From positions 62,001 to 126,000 of the forward strand of contig CAXMSE010000079.1 in assembly GCA_964196195.1 (NCBI GenBank): a stretch of 64,000 nt of DNA, given 5' to 3'. Made by a program: the position numbers and the translations under genes. Positions 7,934-16,481 of this stretch are shown in pieces. The notes beneath the pieces were generated by a model. It was not told the origin of the DNA, searched no databases, and saw only the letters and a program-made list of their open reading frames with translations. Each line of letters opens with the position of its first letter. The first letter of the stretch is position 1. This DNA is from OFTM10 sp964196195. GTDB taxonomy: Bacteria > Actinomycetota > Acidimicrobiia > Acidimicrobiales > Aldehydirespiratoraceae.

Positions 7934-8815
7934 ATGCTCATTGCTGCAGTCATCGCACTGATAATTCTCGCTGGTATCACGATCCTGTCCGGGCTGCGCC
8001 AACGCGACTCCGCCGCGGTCGCCGACATGTCAGATGATGCGAGAAGGAGAGCCGGGGCGAGTTCGTCGCTCGGTTCAGAAGGAGAACTCTCGGGCAAGCA
8101 GGTCGAGAAGGCCGCCGTGCTCGAACGTAAGGCCGCGTCGAAGGAGCTGGTTCTCGCCGCCCGCGGTGTGGCTCCCCCTGCGCCCTACGTGCCGCCCGAT
8201 CCCGACACGATCGGGGTGAGCCGGCGCCAGTTCTTCAACCGGTCGATCGTGTTGATGATGCAACTGGGCATTGCCGGCTTCGGCGCGGCGTCGTTGGCCT
8301 TCCTCTGGCCCCAGGTGGGAGGTGGCTTCGGCTCGGCTCTCAAGGTCGGGCTCGTGAGCGACCTGCTCGCCGAGATCCGCTCCAACCAGGGCTTCCTCTA
8401 CAAGGCTGAGGGACGGATGTGGCTCACCGAGTATCCCAGCGGAGCCATCGAGAAGGCCCGTGAGGCATACTCCCCGCCCGAACTCGCCGGCATGGACGCC
8501 GGCGCCAGCCTGGGTCTCGATGGCGGGATCATCGCCCTCTTTCAGAAGTGTCCCCACCTGGGTTGTCGAGTGCCCAACTGCGACACATCGCAATGGTTCG
8601 AGTGCCCGTGCCACGGCTCCCAGTACAACCAGGTCGGGGAGAAGAAGGGCGGGCCCGCTCCCCGGGGCATGGACCGTTTCGCCATGTCGGTCGACGGATC
8701 CGGCTCCCTCATCGTCGACACCGGTACCGTCATCCAGGGTCCGCCGATCGGCACCAACACCACAGGGCAGGAGGCCGAAGGACCCAACTGCATCGGCCAA
8801 GCCTCCCACGAGTAA
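7934..8815 (+). CDS. Rieske [2Fe-2S] subunit of the bc complex
   Basis: A 293-residue protein that takes the first electron from quinol at the Qo site. The cluster boxes are 'CPHLGC' (ligands Cys206 and His208) and 'CPCHGS' (ligands Cys224 and His227), with Cys211 and Cys226 placed for the stabilising disulfide. There are two hydrophobic segments, at residues 2-20 and about 103-125; the second follows 'SRRQFFNR', a twin-arginine-like motif. The ~75 residues between them are charged. An AAGGAGG ribosome-binding site lies 7 nt before the ATG. A ~40-residue tail after the Rieske fold ends with a Cys. Confidence 0.95.
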   Translation: MLIAAVIALIILAGITILSGLRQRDSAAVADMSDDARRRAGASSSLGSEGELSGKQVEKAAVLERKAASKELVLAARGVAPPAPYVPPDPDTIGVSRRQFFNRSIVLMMQLGIAGFGAASLAFLWPQVGGGFGSALKVGLVSDLLAEIRSNQGFLYKAEGRMWLTEYPSGAIEKAREAYSPPELAGMDAGASLGLDGGIIALFQKCPHLGCRVPNCDTSQWFECPCHGSQYNQVGEKKGGPAPRGMDRFAMSVDGSGSLIVDTGTVIQGPPIGTNTTGQEAEGPNCIGQASHE

Positions 8816-8863
8816 CCTCCCTCCGTTCCCGTACCAACACCACCGAGACTCCTCTCCAACCGC

Positions 8864-10345
8864 ATGTTGCTTGCCGCTTCAACCCAACGAACCATCGGCC
8901 TCGTCATTTTGGCGATCGTCTTCATCGGTGGTGTCGTATATGTCCTGTTCAACATTCTCGCGGCGCGAGACGAACTCGGCTCAGAAACCGAGTTGGCCGC
9001 CAACCGCCGGCCCTACGTCGACGACGAAGAATTAGAGGGCAAGACGCTCGATCTGGCCCTCGGCTCGAGCCTTGTGCTCCTCACGATCGTTGCGATCTCG
9101 TTGCCTCTCTACTGGCTGGGTGAGCCGGGCCGCCAAGAAGGCCGCGTGGTCGACAGTCATCGGATTTTCGCGGATCGCGGCGAGGAGATCTACAACGAGG
9201 GAGCCCAGTGCGTGAACTGCCACGGTGCCGATGGCGCCGGTGGCTCGGTGAGCACCGCCATCACCACCGAGTCGGGTGAGTTCGTCGCTCAGGTCAACTG
9301 GAAGGCACCCGCCCTCAACACCCTGTTGTCCCGCTTCACCGAAGATGAGGTGCTCCACACCCTCAACTTCGGTCGCAACGGTGTGATGCCTGCGTGGGGG
9401 GCCGGCGGCGGCGGCCCACTCACCGTCCAACAACTCGAGGAGATCGTCTTCTACATCCGGAGGATCCAGCTCGATGAGTCGACTATTCGCAGTGAGGTGG
9501 CCGGCGGTGTCCGGTCGGGTGTAGAGGATCTCATCCTGGCGGAACGCGGCGACGACTGGGCGCAACTGGTTCGCGACGCTGATGAAGCCAAGAGCGCCGC
9601 CGCCCTCGAAGTCCGGCTCGCGGGTCGGGCCGACTTCGACTTCACGTGCACCGACAACGAGGCCGACATCTGCGTGGCCGACACTGAAGCCGGAGCCGCC
9701 CTGCTCGCCGCCCAGACGGCTGCTCAAGCACCGCTGTCGAGGGCCACCGATGTCTGGCTCGAGGAGGCCACATCGGTGCGCGATCTCGCCTGGGACATGG
9801 CTCTCGATGCCGACTCCTCCCTCGACAACGAGGGCGACGAGCAGCTCTGGCGCTCGGCGGCGCTTGAGCTGCTGTCCACTCCCGGTGGAGTGCCTGGCCA
9901 GGAGAAGTTCCAGAGCTACGGCGAAATCCTCTTCACCAACGAGGCGGCCGCTGGCACTTACAGCTGCGCGCGTTGCCACACCTTCGGTTGGTCCTACGAC
10001 GCCGCATCGGAATTCACCATCGAAGACAACGGTCACGATGGTCCCCTCCTTGAGGGCTACGTCCAGGGGGGCGGCTTCTTCGGTCCCAGCCTCCTCGACG
10101 GCACCACCCTCGTCCAGTTCGAAACCCCGGGCAGTCACGCAACCTTCATAGGCCTCGGCCAGAGCATCGGCGTCACCTACGGACGGGGTGGCTCGGGCGG
10201 CAACGGTCAGATGCCGGGGTTCGGCCCCAACATCGAGTCGAATCCGACCGGCCCGGGATTCAGTAACGAGACCGAGTTCACCTATCCGGCCCTGCTCACC
10301 GAAGAGCAGATCGATGCGATCGTCGCGTTCGAGAGGAACCTCTGA
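8864..10345 (+). CDS. two-haem membrane cytochrome c of the bc module
   Basis: A 493-residue protein with two N-terminal transmembrane helices (about 10-32 and 65-86), then two cytochrome c domains with motifs 'CVNCH' (116-120) and 'CARCH' (368-372). About 250 residues separate the haems, including a ~130-residue acidic, mostly helical region with no haem and two cysteines. It should receive electrons from the Rieske protein on the outer face and pass them to a terminal oxidase. It lies 48 bases after the Rieske gene, and its TGA overlaps the next ATG. Actinobacterial QcrC is also dihaem but is organised differently. Confidence 0.9.
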   Translation: MLLAASTQRTIGLVILAIVFIGGVVYVLFNILAARDELGSETELAANRRPYVDDEELEGKTLDLALGSSLVLLTIVAISLPLYWLGEPGRQEGRVVDSHRIFADRGEEIYNEGAQCVNCHGADGAGGSVSTAITTESGEFVAQVNWKAPALNTLLSRFTEDEVLHTLNFGRNGVMPAWGAGGGGPLTVQQLEEIVFYIRRIQLDESTIRSEVAGGVRSGVEDLILAERGDDWAQLVRDADEAKSAAALEVRLAGRADFDFTCTDNEADICVADTEAGAALLAAQTAAQAPLSRATDVWLEEATSVRDLAWDMALDADSSLDNEGDEQLWRSAALELLSTPGGVPGQEKFQSYGEILFTNEAAAGTYSCARCHTFGWSYDAASEFTIEDNGHDGPLLEGYVQGGGFFGPSLLDGTTLVQFETPGSHATFIGLGQSIGVTYGRGGSGGNGQMPGFGPNIESNPTGPGFSNETEFTYPALLTEEQIDAIVAFERNL

Positions 10346-11466
10346 TGGAGATGCTCGACATCATTGGCGGGCTTGCGTGGGACCCCGAGTTCCGCGGCTT
10401 CATGGCGGTGCTCACCGGGCTGGTAGTTCTGCCCGGTTCGATCTGGCTGCTGGTGGCCACCAATTCAGGGGCTCGACTCGGCACCCTGATCTCTCTGTCA
10501 GCGTTCTTCGGCTGGATGACCATCATGGCCTCGGTCTGGTGGCTCTACGGCATCGGTTACGCCGGCGACTCGCCCATCTGGGAGGAAGTGGAGATAGTCG
10601 AAGGCAGCGACTCCGAGGGCCATCTCACCTTCGCCGCTCTCGATGAAGCCAACCAACTTCACAGCGAGGATCTACCGTCCGCTCACCAGGTGGTGATCGC
10701 CGCAGCTGATGCTCTTGTCGAACAGTATGGATCCAACGCCCTCGCCACCTTGAACACCAGTGGGTTCAGTGCCGCGGAGGCCACTCGGGTCACCGAGGTC
10801 CAGGTCGCCTGGCAGGAGTACGGCGTCGTCAGTGTCGACACCCTCACCCCGGATCAGACCGAAGGCCTCAGCACGAACGAGATCGATCAGCTCGCTCTCG
10901 ACGAACAGGCCAAGAATCAGGACACCACCCTGTCGGAGCTCGCCGCGGTGGCGCCGAGCCTGCTCGCCGAGGACGCCTCTGAGCTCGGGGGTTGGTCCCT
11001 GCTGTCCACCGCCGAGGCCGGCGAAGCCCAGGCATCGGCGCTGGCCATGCTTCTCGGCAGCAGCGAGTTCGACTTCGCCAGCCAGGGCGAGTTCAAGGTG
11101 CTCGATGCGTACACCATCGGCGGCAAGCGTGGCCTGCCCGACGATCCGGATCGCTGGGATCGGATCAGCACCCAGGTGCGCACGGCGCTCACGATCAAGC
11201 ATCCCACTCGGTACGGGATCATCCAGATCCAGCGGGTCACCGAGGAATCGATCACCAACCTGCCGGGTCAGACACCCAAGCGGCCCGAAGTTGATGTCAC
11301 CGCTCCCGTGGTTTCCATTGTCATGATCCGAAACCTAGGTAACCTCCGACTTGTGCCGGCTCTCATCGCCATCGGCTCTCTGCTCATCTTCCTCGGCTTG
11401 TGCTACATGATGCACGAGCGAGACAAGCTCGTCATGGCCCGCCGAGCCGCGTTCGAGGCGGGCTAA
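10345..11466 (+). CDS. membrane protein between bc and nuo genes, unknown
   Basis: A 373-residue protein. Two transmembrane helices lie at the N-terminus (about 18-40 and 46-68) and one near the C-terminus (about 332-352). The ~260 residues between them form a hydrophilic, Ala/Glu-rich extracytoplasmic or cytoplasmic domain with no Cys, no haem motif and no recognised fold. The ATG overlaps the TGA of the dihaem cytochrome c, and nuoA begins 5 nt after its stop. Conserved placement would suggest an accessory subunit linking the bc complex with cytochrome c; this is inference only. Confidence 0.6.
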   Translation: MEMLDIIGGLAWDPEFRGFMAVLTGLVVLPGSIWLLVATNSGARLGTLISLSAFFGWMTIMASVWWLYGIGYAGDSPIWEEVEIVEGSDSEGHLTFAALDEANQLHSEDLPSAHQVVIAAADALVEQYGSNALATLNTSGFSAAEATRVTEVQVAWQEYGVVSVDTLTPDQTEGLSTNEIDQLALDEQAKNQDTTLSELAAVAPSLLAEDASELGGWSLLSTAEAGEAQASALAMLLGSSEFDFASQGEFKVLDAYTIGGKRGLPDDPDRWDRISTQVRTALTIKHPTRYGIIQIQRVTEESITNLPGQTPKRPEVDVTAPVVSIVMIRNLGNLRLVPALIAIGSLLIFLGLCYMMHERDKLVMARRAAFEAG

Positions 11467-11470
11467 CAGC

Positions 11471-11974
11471 ATGCTCGCCCAGTACCTCCCTCTACTGGCG
11501 CTCTTTGTCCTCGCCGCAGGTTTTGCGGCGGGGAGCTTCATCGCATCGGGCCTGCTCGCGCCGCGTGATCCGTCGGCGGCGAAACGCGCCGCCTACGAGT
11601 GTGGCATCGTGCCCACCCGAGAGACTCCTGAGCGCTTCCCGGTGCGGTTCTTCCTCGTCGCCATGATCTTCATCGTGTTCGACATCGAGATCATCTTCTT
11701 CTACCCGTATGCGGTGGCTTACGGTGGCCTCGGGGTCTTCGGGCTCGTCGTCATCATGGCGTTCTCGTTCGCGGTGTTCGAGTCGTTCGTTTATCTCATC
11801 GGCAACGGAGCCCTCGAGTGGGGGCCGCTCAAGCAGGTGGCCGGGCCGGCCGGCGCAGTGTCGGCCCAGCGCACCACCGAATCCACGGTGCGACGCGTGG
11901 GCCTCGAAGACCGTGGCTATGCCGCGGGCGTCGGCTCAGATGAGTCCGACGGCACAGACGAAGAGGCGGCCTGA
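11471..11974 (+). CDS. nuoA: NADH-quinone oxidoreductase subunit A (cluster 1)
   Basis: A 167-residue membrane subunit of complex I. Three transmembrane helices and the family motif 'AAYECGIVPT' (with the loop Cys), 'FFLVAMIFIVFDIEIIFFYP' and 'VYLIGNGALEWG' identify NuoA. Typical NuoA is 120-145 residues; here a ~45-residue charged tail ending 'DESDGTDEEAA' is added. First gene of the 14-subunit cluster, 5 nt after the preceding membrane protein and 2 nt before nuoB. Confidence 0.95.
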   Translation: MLAQYLPLLALFVLAAGFAAGSFIASGLLAPRDPSAAKRAAYECGIVPTRETPERFPVRFFLVAMIFIVFDIEIIFFYPYAVAYGGLGVFGLVVIMAFSFAVFESFVYLIGNGALEWGPLKQVAGPAGAVSAQRTTESTVRRVGLEDRGYAAGVGSDESDGTDEEAA

Positions 11975-11976
11975 TC

Positions 11977-12570
11977 GTGCATCTCCCCGGCGTTGGTGAG
12001 ACCGGCGAAATCCTCGACGACGGCCTCGAGGGGCTCGAGCACAACTTCCTCACCGGTTCTGTCGAAAACCTCGTGCGCTGGGCGAGGGCACGCAGCCTCT
12101 GGCCCGCCACCTTCGGGCTGGCGTGCTGTGCCATCGAGATGATGGCTGCGGGCACGGCTCACTACGACCTCGCCCGCTACGGCATGGAGGTCTTTCGGGC
12201 ATCGCCTCGTCAGGCCGATCTGATGATCGTCGCGGGCCGGGTTTCCCAGAAGATGGCCCCGGTGTTGCGCCAGGTCTACGACCAGATGATGGAACCCAAG
12301 TGGGTGATCTCGATGGGTGTTTGCGCTTCGAGTGGTGGAATGTTCAATAACTACGCGATTGTTCAAGGCGTGGATCAGATCGTGCCGGTCGATGTATACG
12401 CACCCGGCTGCCCCCCTGGTCCCGAGACCCTCATGCATGCGATCTTCACTCTCCACGAACAGATCCAGACCGGTGAACTGCTCCGCCGCCGCGAAGCCTC
12501 CGGTAGTGGTGCCGGAATCATGATCGAACAGCGCGACGGCCAGACCGCCGGACTTTCGATCGGGAGCTGA
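11977..12570 (+). CDS. nuoB: NADH-quinone oxidoreductase subunit B (cluster 1)
   Basis: A 197-residue peripheral-arm subunit that binds cluster N2, the last iron-sulfur centre before quinone. The four cluster cysteines are visible in 'LACCAIEMM', 'GVCASSGG' and 'PGCPPGPE'. It starts at a GTG and carries a ~30-residue C-terminal extension after 'IQTGELLRRREA'. It is 2 nt from nuoA and from nuoC. Confidence 0.96.
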   Translation: MHLPGVGETGEILDDGLEGLEHNFLTGSVENLVRWARARSLWPATFGLACCAIEMMAAGTAHYDLARYGMEVFRASPRQADLMIVAGRVSQKMAPVLRQVYDQMMEPKWVISMGVCASSGGMFNNYAIVQGVDQIVPVDVYAPGCPPGPETLMHAIFTLHEQIQTGELLRRREASGSGAGIMIEQRDGQTAGLSIGS

Positions 12571-12572
12571 AC

Positions 12573-13118
12573 GTGAGCGACGAAGCAGCGGCCGCCGAAG
12601 AGGCGGAGCCCGAGGCCGACCCCCCAGAACAAGTCGAAACCACCACCCGCTATGGGGCTCTCGTGGAGGACTCGCTCGGCGACACGGTGCTCCACACCCC
12701 GGTAGCGGACTATCTCGACACAGCCAGCGCAGCCCATGGTGACGGCTTTGCCCTTCTCGTCGACCTCACCGCGGTCGACTTCCTCACCTACGCCGGCACC
12801 CGCAGGCTCCCCGACGGTGTGGATCCCCAGCGCTTCGAGATCGTCACCTCCCTGTTCAACACCCAGAGCCGTGAGCGTCTCCGCATGCGGGTCCAGGTGC
12901 CGGCCGAAGAGCCAACCGTCGCATCGATGTTCGACCTCTGGCCCGGCAGCGAGATCCTCGAGCGCGAGGTCTTCGATCTGTTCGGGATCGAATTCACCGA
13001 CCACCCCGACATGAGCCGCGTTCTGATGCCTGAGGACTGGGTGGGCCATCCTCTGCGCAAGGACTATTCGGTGAGCTCGATCCCCGTGCAGTTCAAATCT
13101 GCGAGCAACGTCAGATGA
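12573..13118 (+). CDS. nuoC: NADH-quinone oxidoreductase subunit C (cluster 1)
   Basis: A 181-residue 30-kDa subunit of the complex I connecting arm. The N-terminal 30 residues are acidic. The family signature appears as 'EREVFDLFGIEFTDHPD' followed by 'RVLMPEDWVGHPLRKDY'. It starts at a GTG, and its stop overlaps the nuoD ATG by four bases. Confidence 0.95.
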   Translation: MSDEAAAAEEAEPEADPPEQVETTTRYGALVEDSLGDTVLHTPVADYLDTASAAHGDGFALLVDLTAVDFLTYAGTRRLPDGVDPQRFEIVTSLFNTQSRERLRMRVQVPAEEPTVASMFDLWPGSEILEREVFDLFGIEFTDHPDMSRVLMPEDWVGHPLRKDYSVSSIPVQFKSASNVR

Positions 13119-14437
13119 GCACCGTGCACCAGGACACCGGCGAACCCGAAGCCGAAGTGCCAGACGATCCGCCCACCAACCGGGTCTATCGTCGTGGCGA
13201 CGATTCCGCCGTGCTGCGAATGAGCGAGGCGGAATGCGCGGAGATCGGCAACGATCCCACCACCGATGAGGACGACGAGCGGGTGCTGCTCAACATGGGC
13301 CCGTCGCATCCATCCACCCACGGTGTGTTGAGGCTGATGCTCGAGATGGAGGGCGAGACGGTTCTGCGGTCCAAGCCGGTTGTGGGCTATCTCCACACCG
13401 GCATGGAGAAGCAGGCCGAACAACTCACCTACATCCAGGGCTGCACCAACGTCACGCGGATGGACTACGCCTCGCCCCTCTTCACCGAGCTGGCGTTTTC
13501 TCTTGCCACCGAGAAGTTGCTCGGCATCGAGGTGCCGGAGCGGGCCACCTGGATCCGCATGCTGATGTGCGAGCTCAACCGCATGGCGTCTCACCTGCTC
13601 TTCATGGCCACCAACGGCATGGACCTCGGCGCAGTGGGCATGATGATCTACGGCTGGCGCGAGCGAGAAGAGGTGCTCCGCTTCCTCGAGAAGGTCACCG
13701 GCCTGCGCATGAACCACAACTACATCCGCCCCGGCGGTGTGGCGGCTGATCTGCCCGACGGGTGGGAAGCCGATATCGAGCGCCTCTTGAAGCTCATCCC
13801 ACCCCGTCTCGAGGAATACGACATCCTCATGACCGGCCAGCCGATCTGGCGCCAACGCCTTCAGGGGGTCGGGGTGCTCAACGCCGATGAAGCCTTGGCC
13901 CTGTCGGCTACCGGCCCGATCCTCAGGTCCACCGGGCTCGCCTGGGACCTCCGCCGCGACGACCCCTACCTGGCCTACGCCGAAGTTGATTTCGACGTGA
14001 TCGTGGGCAGCTACGGCGACTGCTACGACCGCTACGCGATCCGGCTCAACGAGATCCGCGAGTCGATGTGGATCGTCGAACAGATCCTTGACAACATGCC
14101 GAGAGGCGACTACCGGGTCCAGGACAAGAAGATCACCCCGCCGCCGCGTGTCCGCATCGACCAGTCGATGGAAGCGCTCATCCACCACTTCAAGATCTTC
14201 ACCGAGGGCTACAAGGTGCCTGAAGGCGAGACCTACGCAGCGGTCGAGTCACCCCGCGGCGAACTCGGCGTCTACATGGTGAGCGATGGCACCTCCAAGC
14301 CCTACCGCATGCATGTGCGAGGCCCGAGCTTCATCAATGTGCAGACCATGCCTCACCTGATGCAAAACGGGCTGATCGCCGATGGCGTCGCCATCATCTC
14401 TTCGATCGACCCGATCATGGGCGAGGTCGACCGATGA
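13115..14437 (+). CDS. nuoD: NADH-quinone oxidoreductase subunit D (cluster 1)
   Basis: A 440-residue 49-kDa subunit forming the quinone site with NuoB. Quinone-site residues are conserved: the His-containing 'GPSHPSTHGVLR' loop (62-73), Tyr118 in 'RMDYAS' (equivalent to Nqo4 Tyr87), and Asp432 in the terminal 'SIDPIMGEVDR'. Arg73 is the residue equivalent to the one dimethylated by NDUFAF7 in mitochondria. A ~55-residue acidic N-terminal extension precedes the fold. Overlaps both neighbours by four bases. Confidence 0.97.
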   Translation: MSTVHQDTGEPEAEVPDDPPTNRVYRRGDDSAVLRMSEAECAEIGNDPTTDEDDERVLLNMGPSHPSTHGVLRLMLEMEGETVLRSKPVVGYLHTGMEKQAEQLTYIQGCTNVTRMDYASPLFTELAFSLATEKLLGIEVPERATWIRMLMCELNRMASHLLFMATNGMDLGAVGMMIYGWREREEVLRFLEKVTGLRMNHNYIRPGGVAADLPDGWEADIERLLKLIPPRLEEYDILMTGQPIWRQRLQGVGVLNADEALALSATGPILRSTGLAWDLRRDDPYLAYAEVDFDVIVGSYGDCYDRYAIRLNEIRESMWIVEQILDNMPRGDYRVQDKKITPPPRVRIDQSMEALIHHFKIFTEGYKVPEGETYAAVESPRGELGVYMVSDGTSKPYRMHVRGPSFINVQTMPHLMQNGLIADGVAIISSIDPIMGEVDR

Positions 14438-15075
14438 GCTTCTTCGACACCTCCAACCTGGTGGTCGCCCACGAGATCATCTCGCGCTACCCGAAGCCGA
14501 AGTCGGCCACCATCCCCCTGTTGCATCTGGCCCAGGAGCAGCACGGATGGGTCAGCGACGATGCCATGCGGGAGATCGCCGAGCTCACCGGCACCACACC
14601 TGCCGAGGTCAAGGGCACCGGCTCGTTCTACGAGATGTTCAAGTTCCATCCGGTGGGCAGGTACATGGTCAACGTGTGCACCAACCTCTCCTGTCAGATC
14701 CTGGGGGGCGAGGAACTCCTCGCTCACGCCGAGGAGACTCTCGGGGTGAAGGCGGGCGGCACCACCGCCGACGGCATGTTCACCCTCGAAGATGTCGAGT
14801 GCATCGCGGCGTGCACCGAGGCTCCGTGCCTCCAGGTCAACTATCGATACAAGCTGAGGGTGGGCACCGAAGATTTCGATCAGATGGTCCACGACATCCG
14901 TGACGGTCGGGCCGACGACATCCCCGAACACGGCACCCTGGCGCTGGTTCGCCAAGCGATTCCGGCAGGCACGGGCGCCGGTATCACTGCGCCAGAGAAT
15001 GCTCGCGAGGCGCCGGTGTGGATGGCTCGCAACGATGTTCCCGAGGGGTCCGACGACAAGGATGGAGGGGCCTGA
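14434..15075 (+). CDS. nuoE: NADH-quinone oxidoreductase subunit E (cluster 1)
   Basis: A 213-residue subunit of the NADH-oxidising module with a thioredoxin-like [2Fe-2S] domain (cluster N1a). Cluster cysteines are in 'CTNLSC' and 'CIAACTEAPC'. The N-terminal helical part has 'LLHLAQEQHGWVSDDAM'. The ~45-residue C-terminal tail is polar and less conserved. The stop overlaps the nuoF ATG by one base. Confidence 0.95.
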   Translation: MSFFDTSNLVVAHEIISRYPKPKSATIPLLHLAQEQHGWVSDDAMREIAELTGTTPAEVKGTGSFYEMFKFHPVGRYMVNVCTNLSCQILGGEELLAHAEETLGVKAGGTTADGMFTLEDVECIAACTEAPCLQVNYRYKLRVGTEDFDQMVHDIRDGRADDIPEHGTLALVRQAIPAGTGAGITAPENAREAPVWMARNDVPEGSDDKDGGA

Positions 15076-16481
15076 TGCCCACACATTCCTACGTGCCTCA
15101 CGCCCCGGGTTATGTCGACAATGAGGGACCGAAGATCGTCACCTCCCGTTTCGGCTACGAAGATTCCTTCACCCTTGAGCGCTACCAAGCCACCGGTGGT
15201 TACCAGGCGCTCAGGTCTGCCCTCGACAAGAAACCGGCCGAGATCCATTCCGAGGTTCGTGAAGCCACCCTGCTCGGCCGCGGCGGTGCGGGCTTTCCGG
15301 CCGGCATCAAGTGGGGTTTCCTGCCCCCGGGCAAGTTCCCCTACTACCTCGTCGTCAACGGCGACGAGAGCGAGCCGGGCACCTACAAAGATCGCCTCTT
15401 GATGGAACGCGATCCCCATCAGCTGATCGAGGGCTGCCTCATCACCTGCTACGCCCTCGGACTCCAGCAGTGTTTCCTCTATGTGCGCGGCGAGATGGCT
15501 CTTGCCCAGGAGCGCATTGCCCAGGCCCTCAACGAGGCCTACGCCGAGGGCTACATCGGCAAGAACATCCTCGGCACCGAGTTCAGCGTCGACATCGTGC
15601 TCACCTGGGGTGCGGGTGCCTACATCGTGGGTGAGGAGACCGCTCTCATCGAGAGTCTCGAAGGCAACCGGGGCATGCCTCGCCTCAAGCCCCCCTACTT
15701 CCCGGCTGCTGTGGGCCTCTACGGGCAGCCAACCATCGTCAACAATGTCGAGACCCTTTCCAACGTGCCCTGGGTGATCGAGAACGGAGCCCGCCAGTAC
15801 AAGACCTACGGGTCGGAGAAGTCACCCGGCACTCGGATGTTTGCAGTGTCAGGGCATGTGAAGCGGCCCGGCGTCTACGAGGTCGAACACGGCGTCACCA
15901 GCTTTCGCGATCTCCTCTACGGCGACAACTTCTGCCAGGGCATCCGCGACGGCCACGAGCTCAAGATGTTTGTGCCTGGCGGTGGATCCGCGCCCTGGTT
16001 CTTCGAGGAGCAACTCGACCTTCCCCTGGAAGCCGGTCCCGTCGGTGCCGCCGGCTCCATGCTCGGCTCGGGTGGCATCGTGGTGATGGACGAGACCACC
16101 GACGCGGTGAAGGCCGCCCTACGGCTGGTGCGCTTCTACGCTCGAGAGTCCTGTGGCAAGTGCACGCCGTGTCGTGAAGGCACCACATGGGAGGAGCGGG
16201 TGCTCCAGCGTATTCTCGATGGTGAGGGTCGACCCTCCGACATCGAGCTGCTTCTCGACATAGCCGACAACATCAGCCCCGGCCCTTACCCGGTGGCGGC
16301 CGACCCGGCCCAAGAGCTCGATGCCATTCCGTTCCCGCCCAAGCAGACCACGATCTGCCCGCTGGGCCCCTCGTCGGTGGCGCCGATCGCCTCCACCATT
16401 CGGCGCTTCCGTCACGAGTACGAGTCCAAGATCACCAAGCGCGATGTGATTCCCGTAGCGGCCGAGAAGGCGATGTCATGA
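15075..16481 (+). CDS. nuoF: NADH-quinone oxidoreductase subunit F (cluster 1)
   Basis: A 468-residue flavoprotein that oxidises NADH with FMN and holds cluster N3. Motifs are 'GRGGAGFPAGIKWG' (nucleotide/FMN), 'NGDESEPGTYKDR' and 'ESCGKCTPCREG' with the N3 cysteines, plus a distal Cys in 'TTICPLGPSS'. I use the ATG at 15075, which overlaps the nuoE stop; the frame extends to 15018, but that part lies inside nuoE. Confidence 0.97.
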   Translation: MPTHSYVPHAPGYVDNEGPKIVTSRFGYEDSFTLERYQATGGYQALRSALDKKPAEIHSEVREATLLGRGGAGFPAGIKWGFLPPGKFPYYLVVNGDESEPGTYKDRLLMERDPHQLIEGCLITCYALGLQQCFLYVRGEMALAQERIAQALNEAYAEGYIGKNILGTEFSVDIVLTWGAGAYIVGEETALIESLEGNRGMPRLKPPYFPAAVGLYGQPTIVNNVETLSNVPWVIENGARQYKTYGSEKSPGTRMFAVSGHVKRPGVYEVEHGVTSFRDLLYGDNFCQGIRDGHELKMFVPGGGSAPWFFEEQLDLPLEAGPVGAAGSMLGSGGIVVMDETTDAVKAALRLVRFYARESCGKCTPCREGTTWEERVLQRILDGEGRPSDIELLLDIADNISPGPYPVAADPAQELDAIPFPPKQTTICPLGPSSVAPIASTIRRFRHEYESKITKRDVIPVAAEKAMS

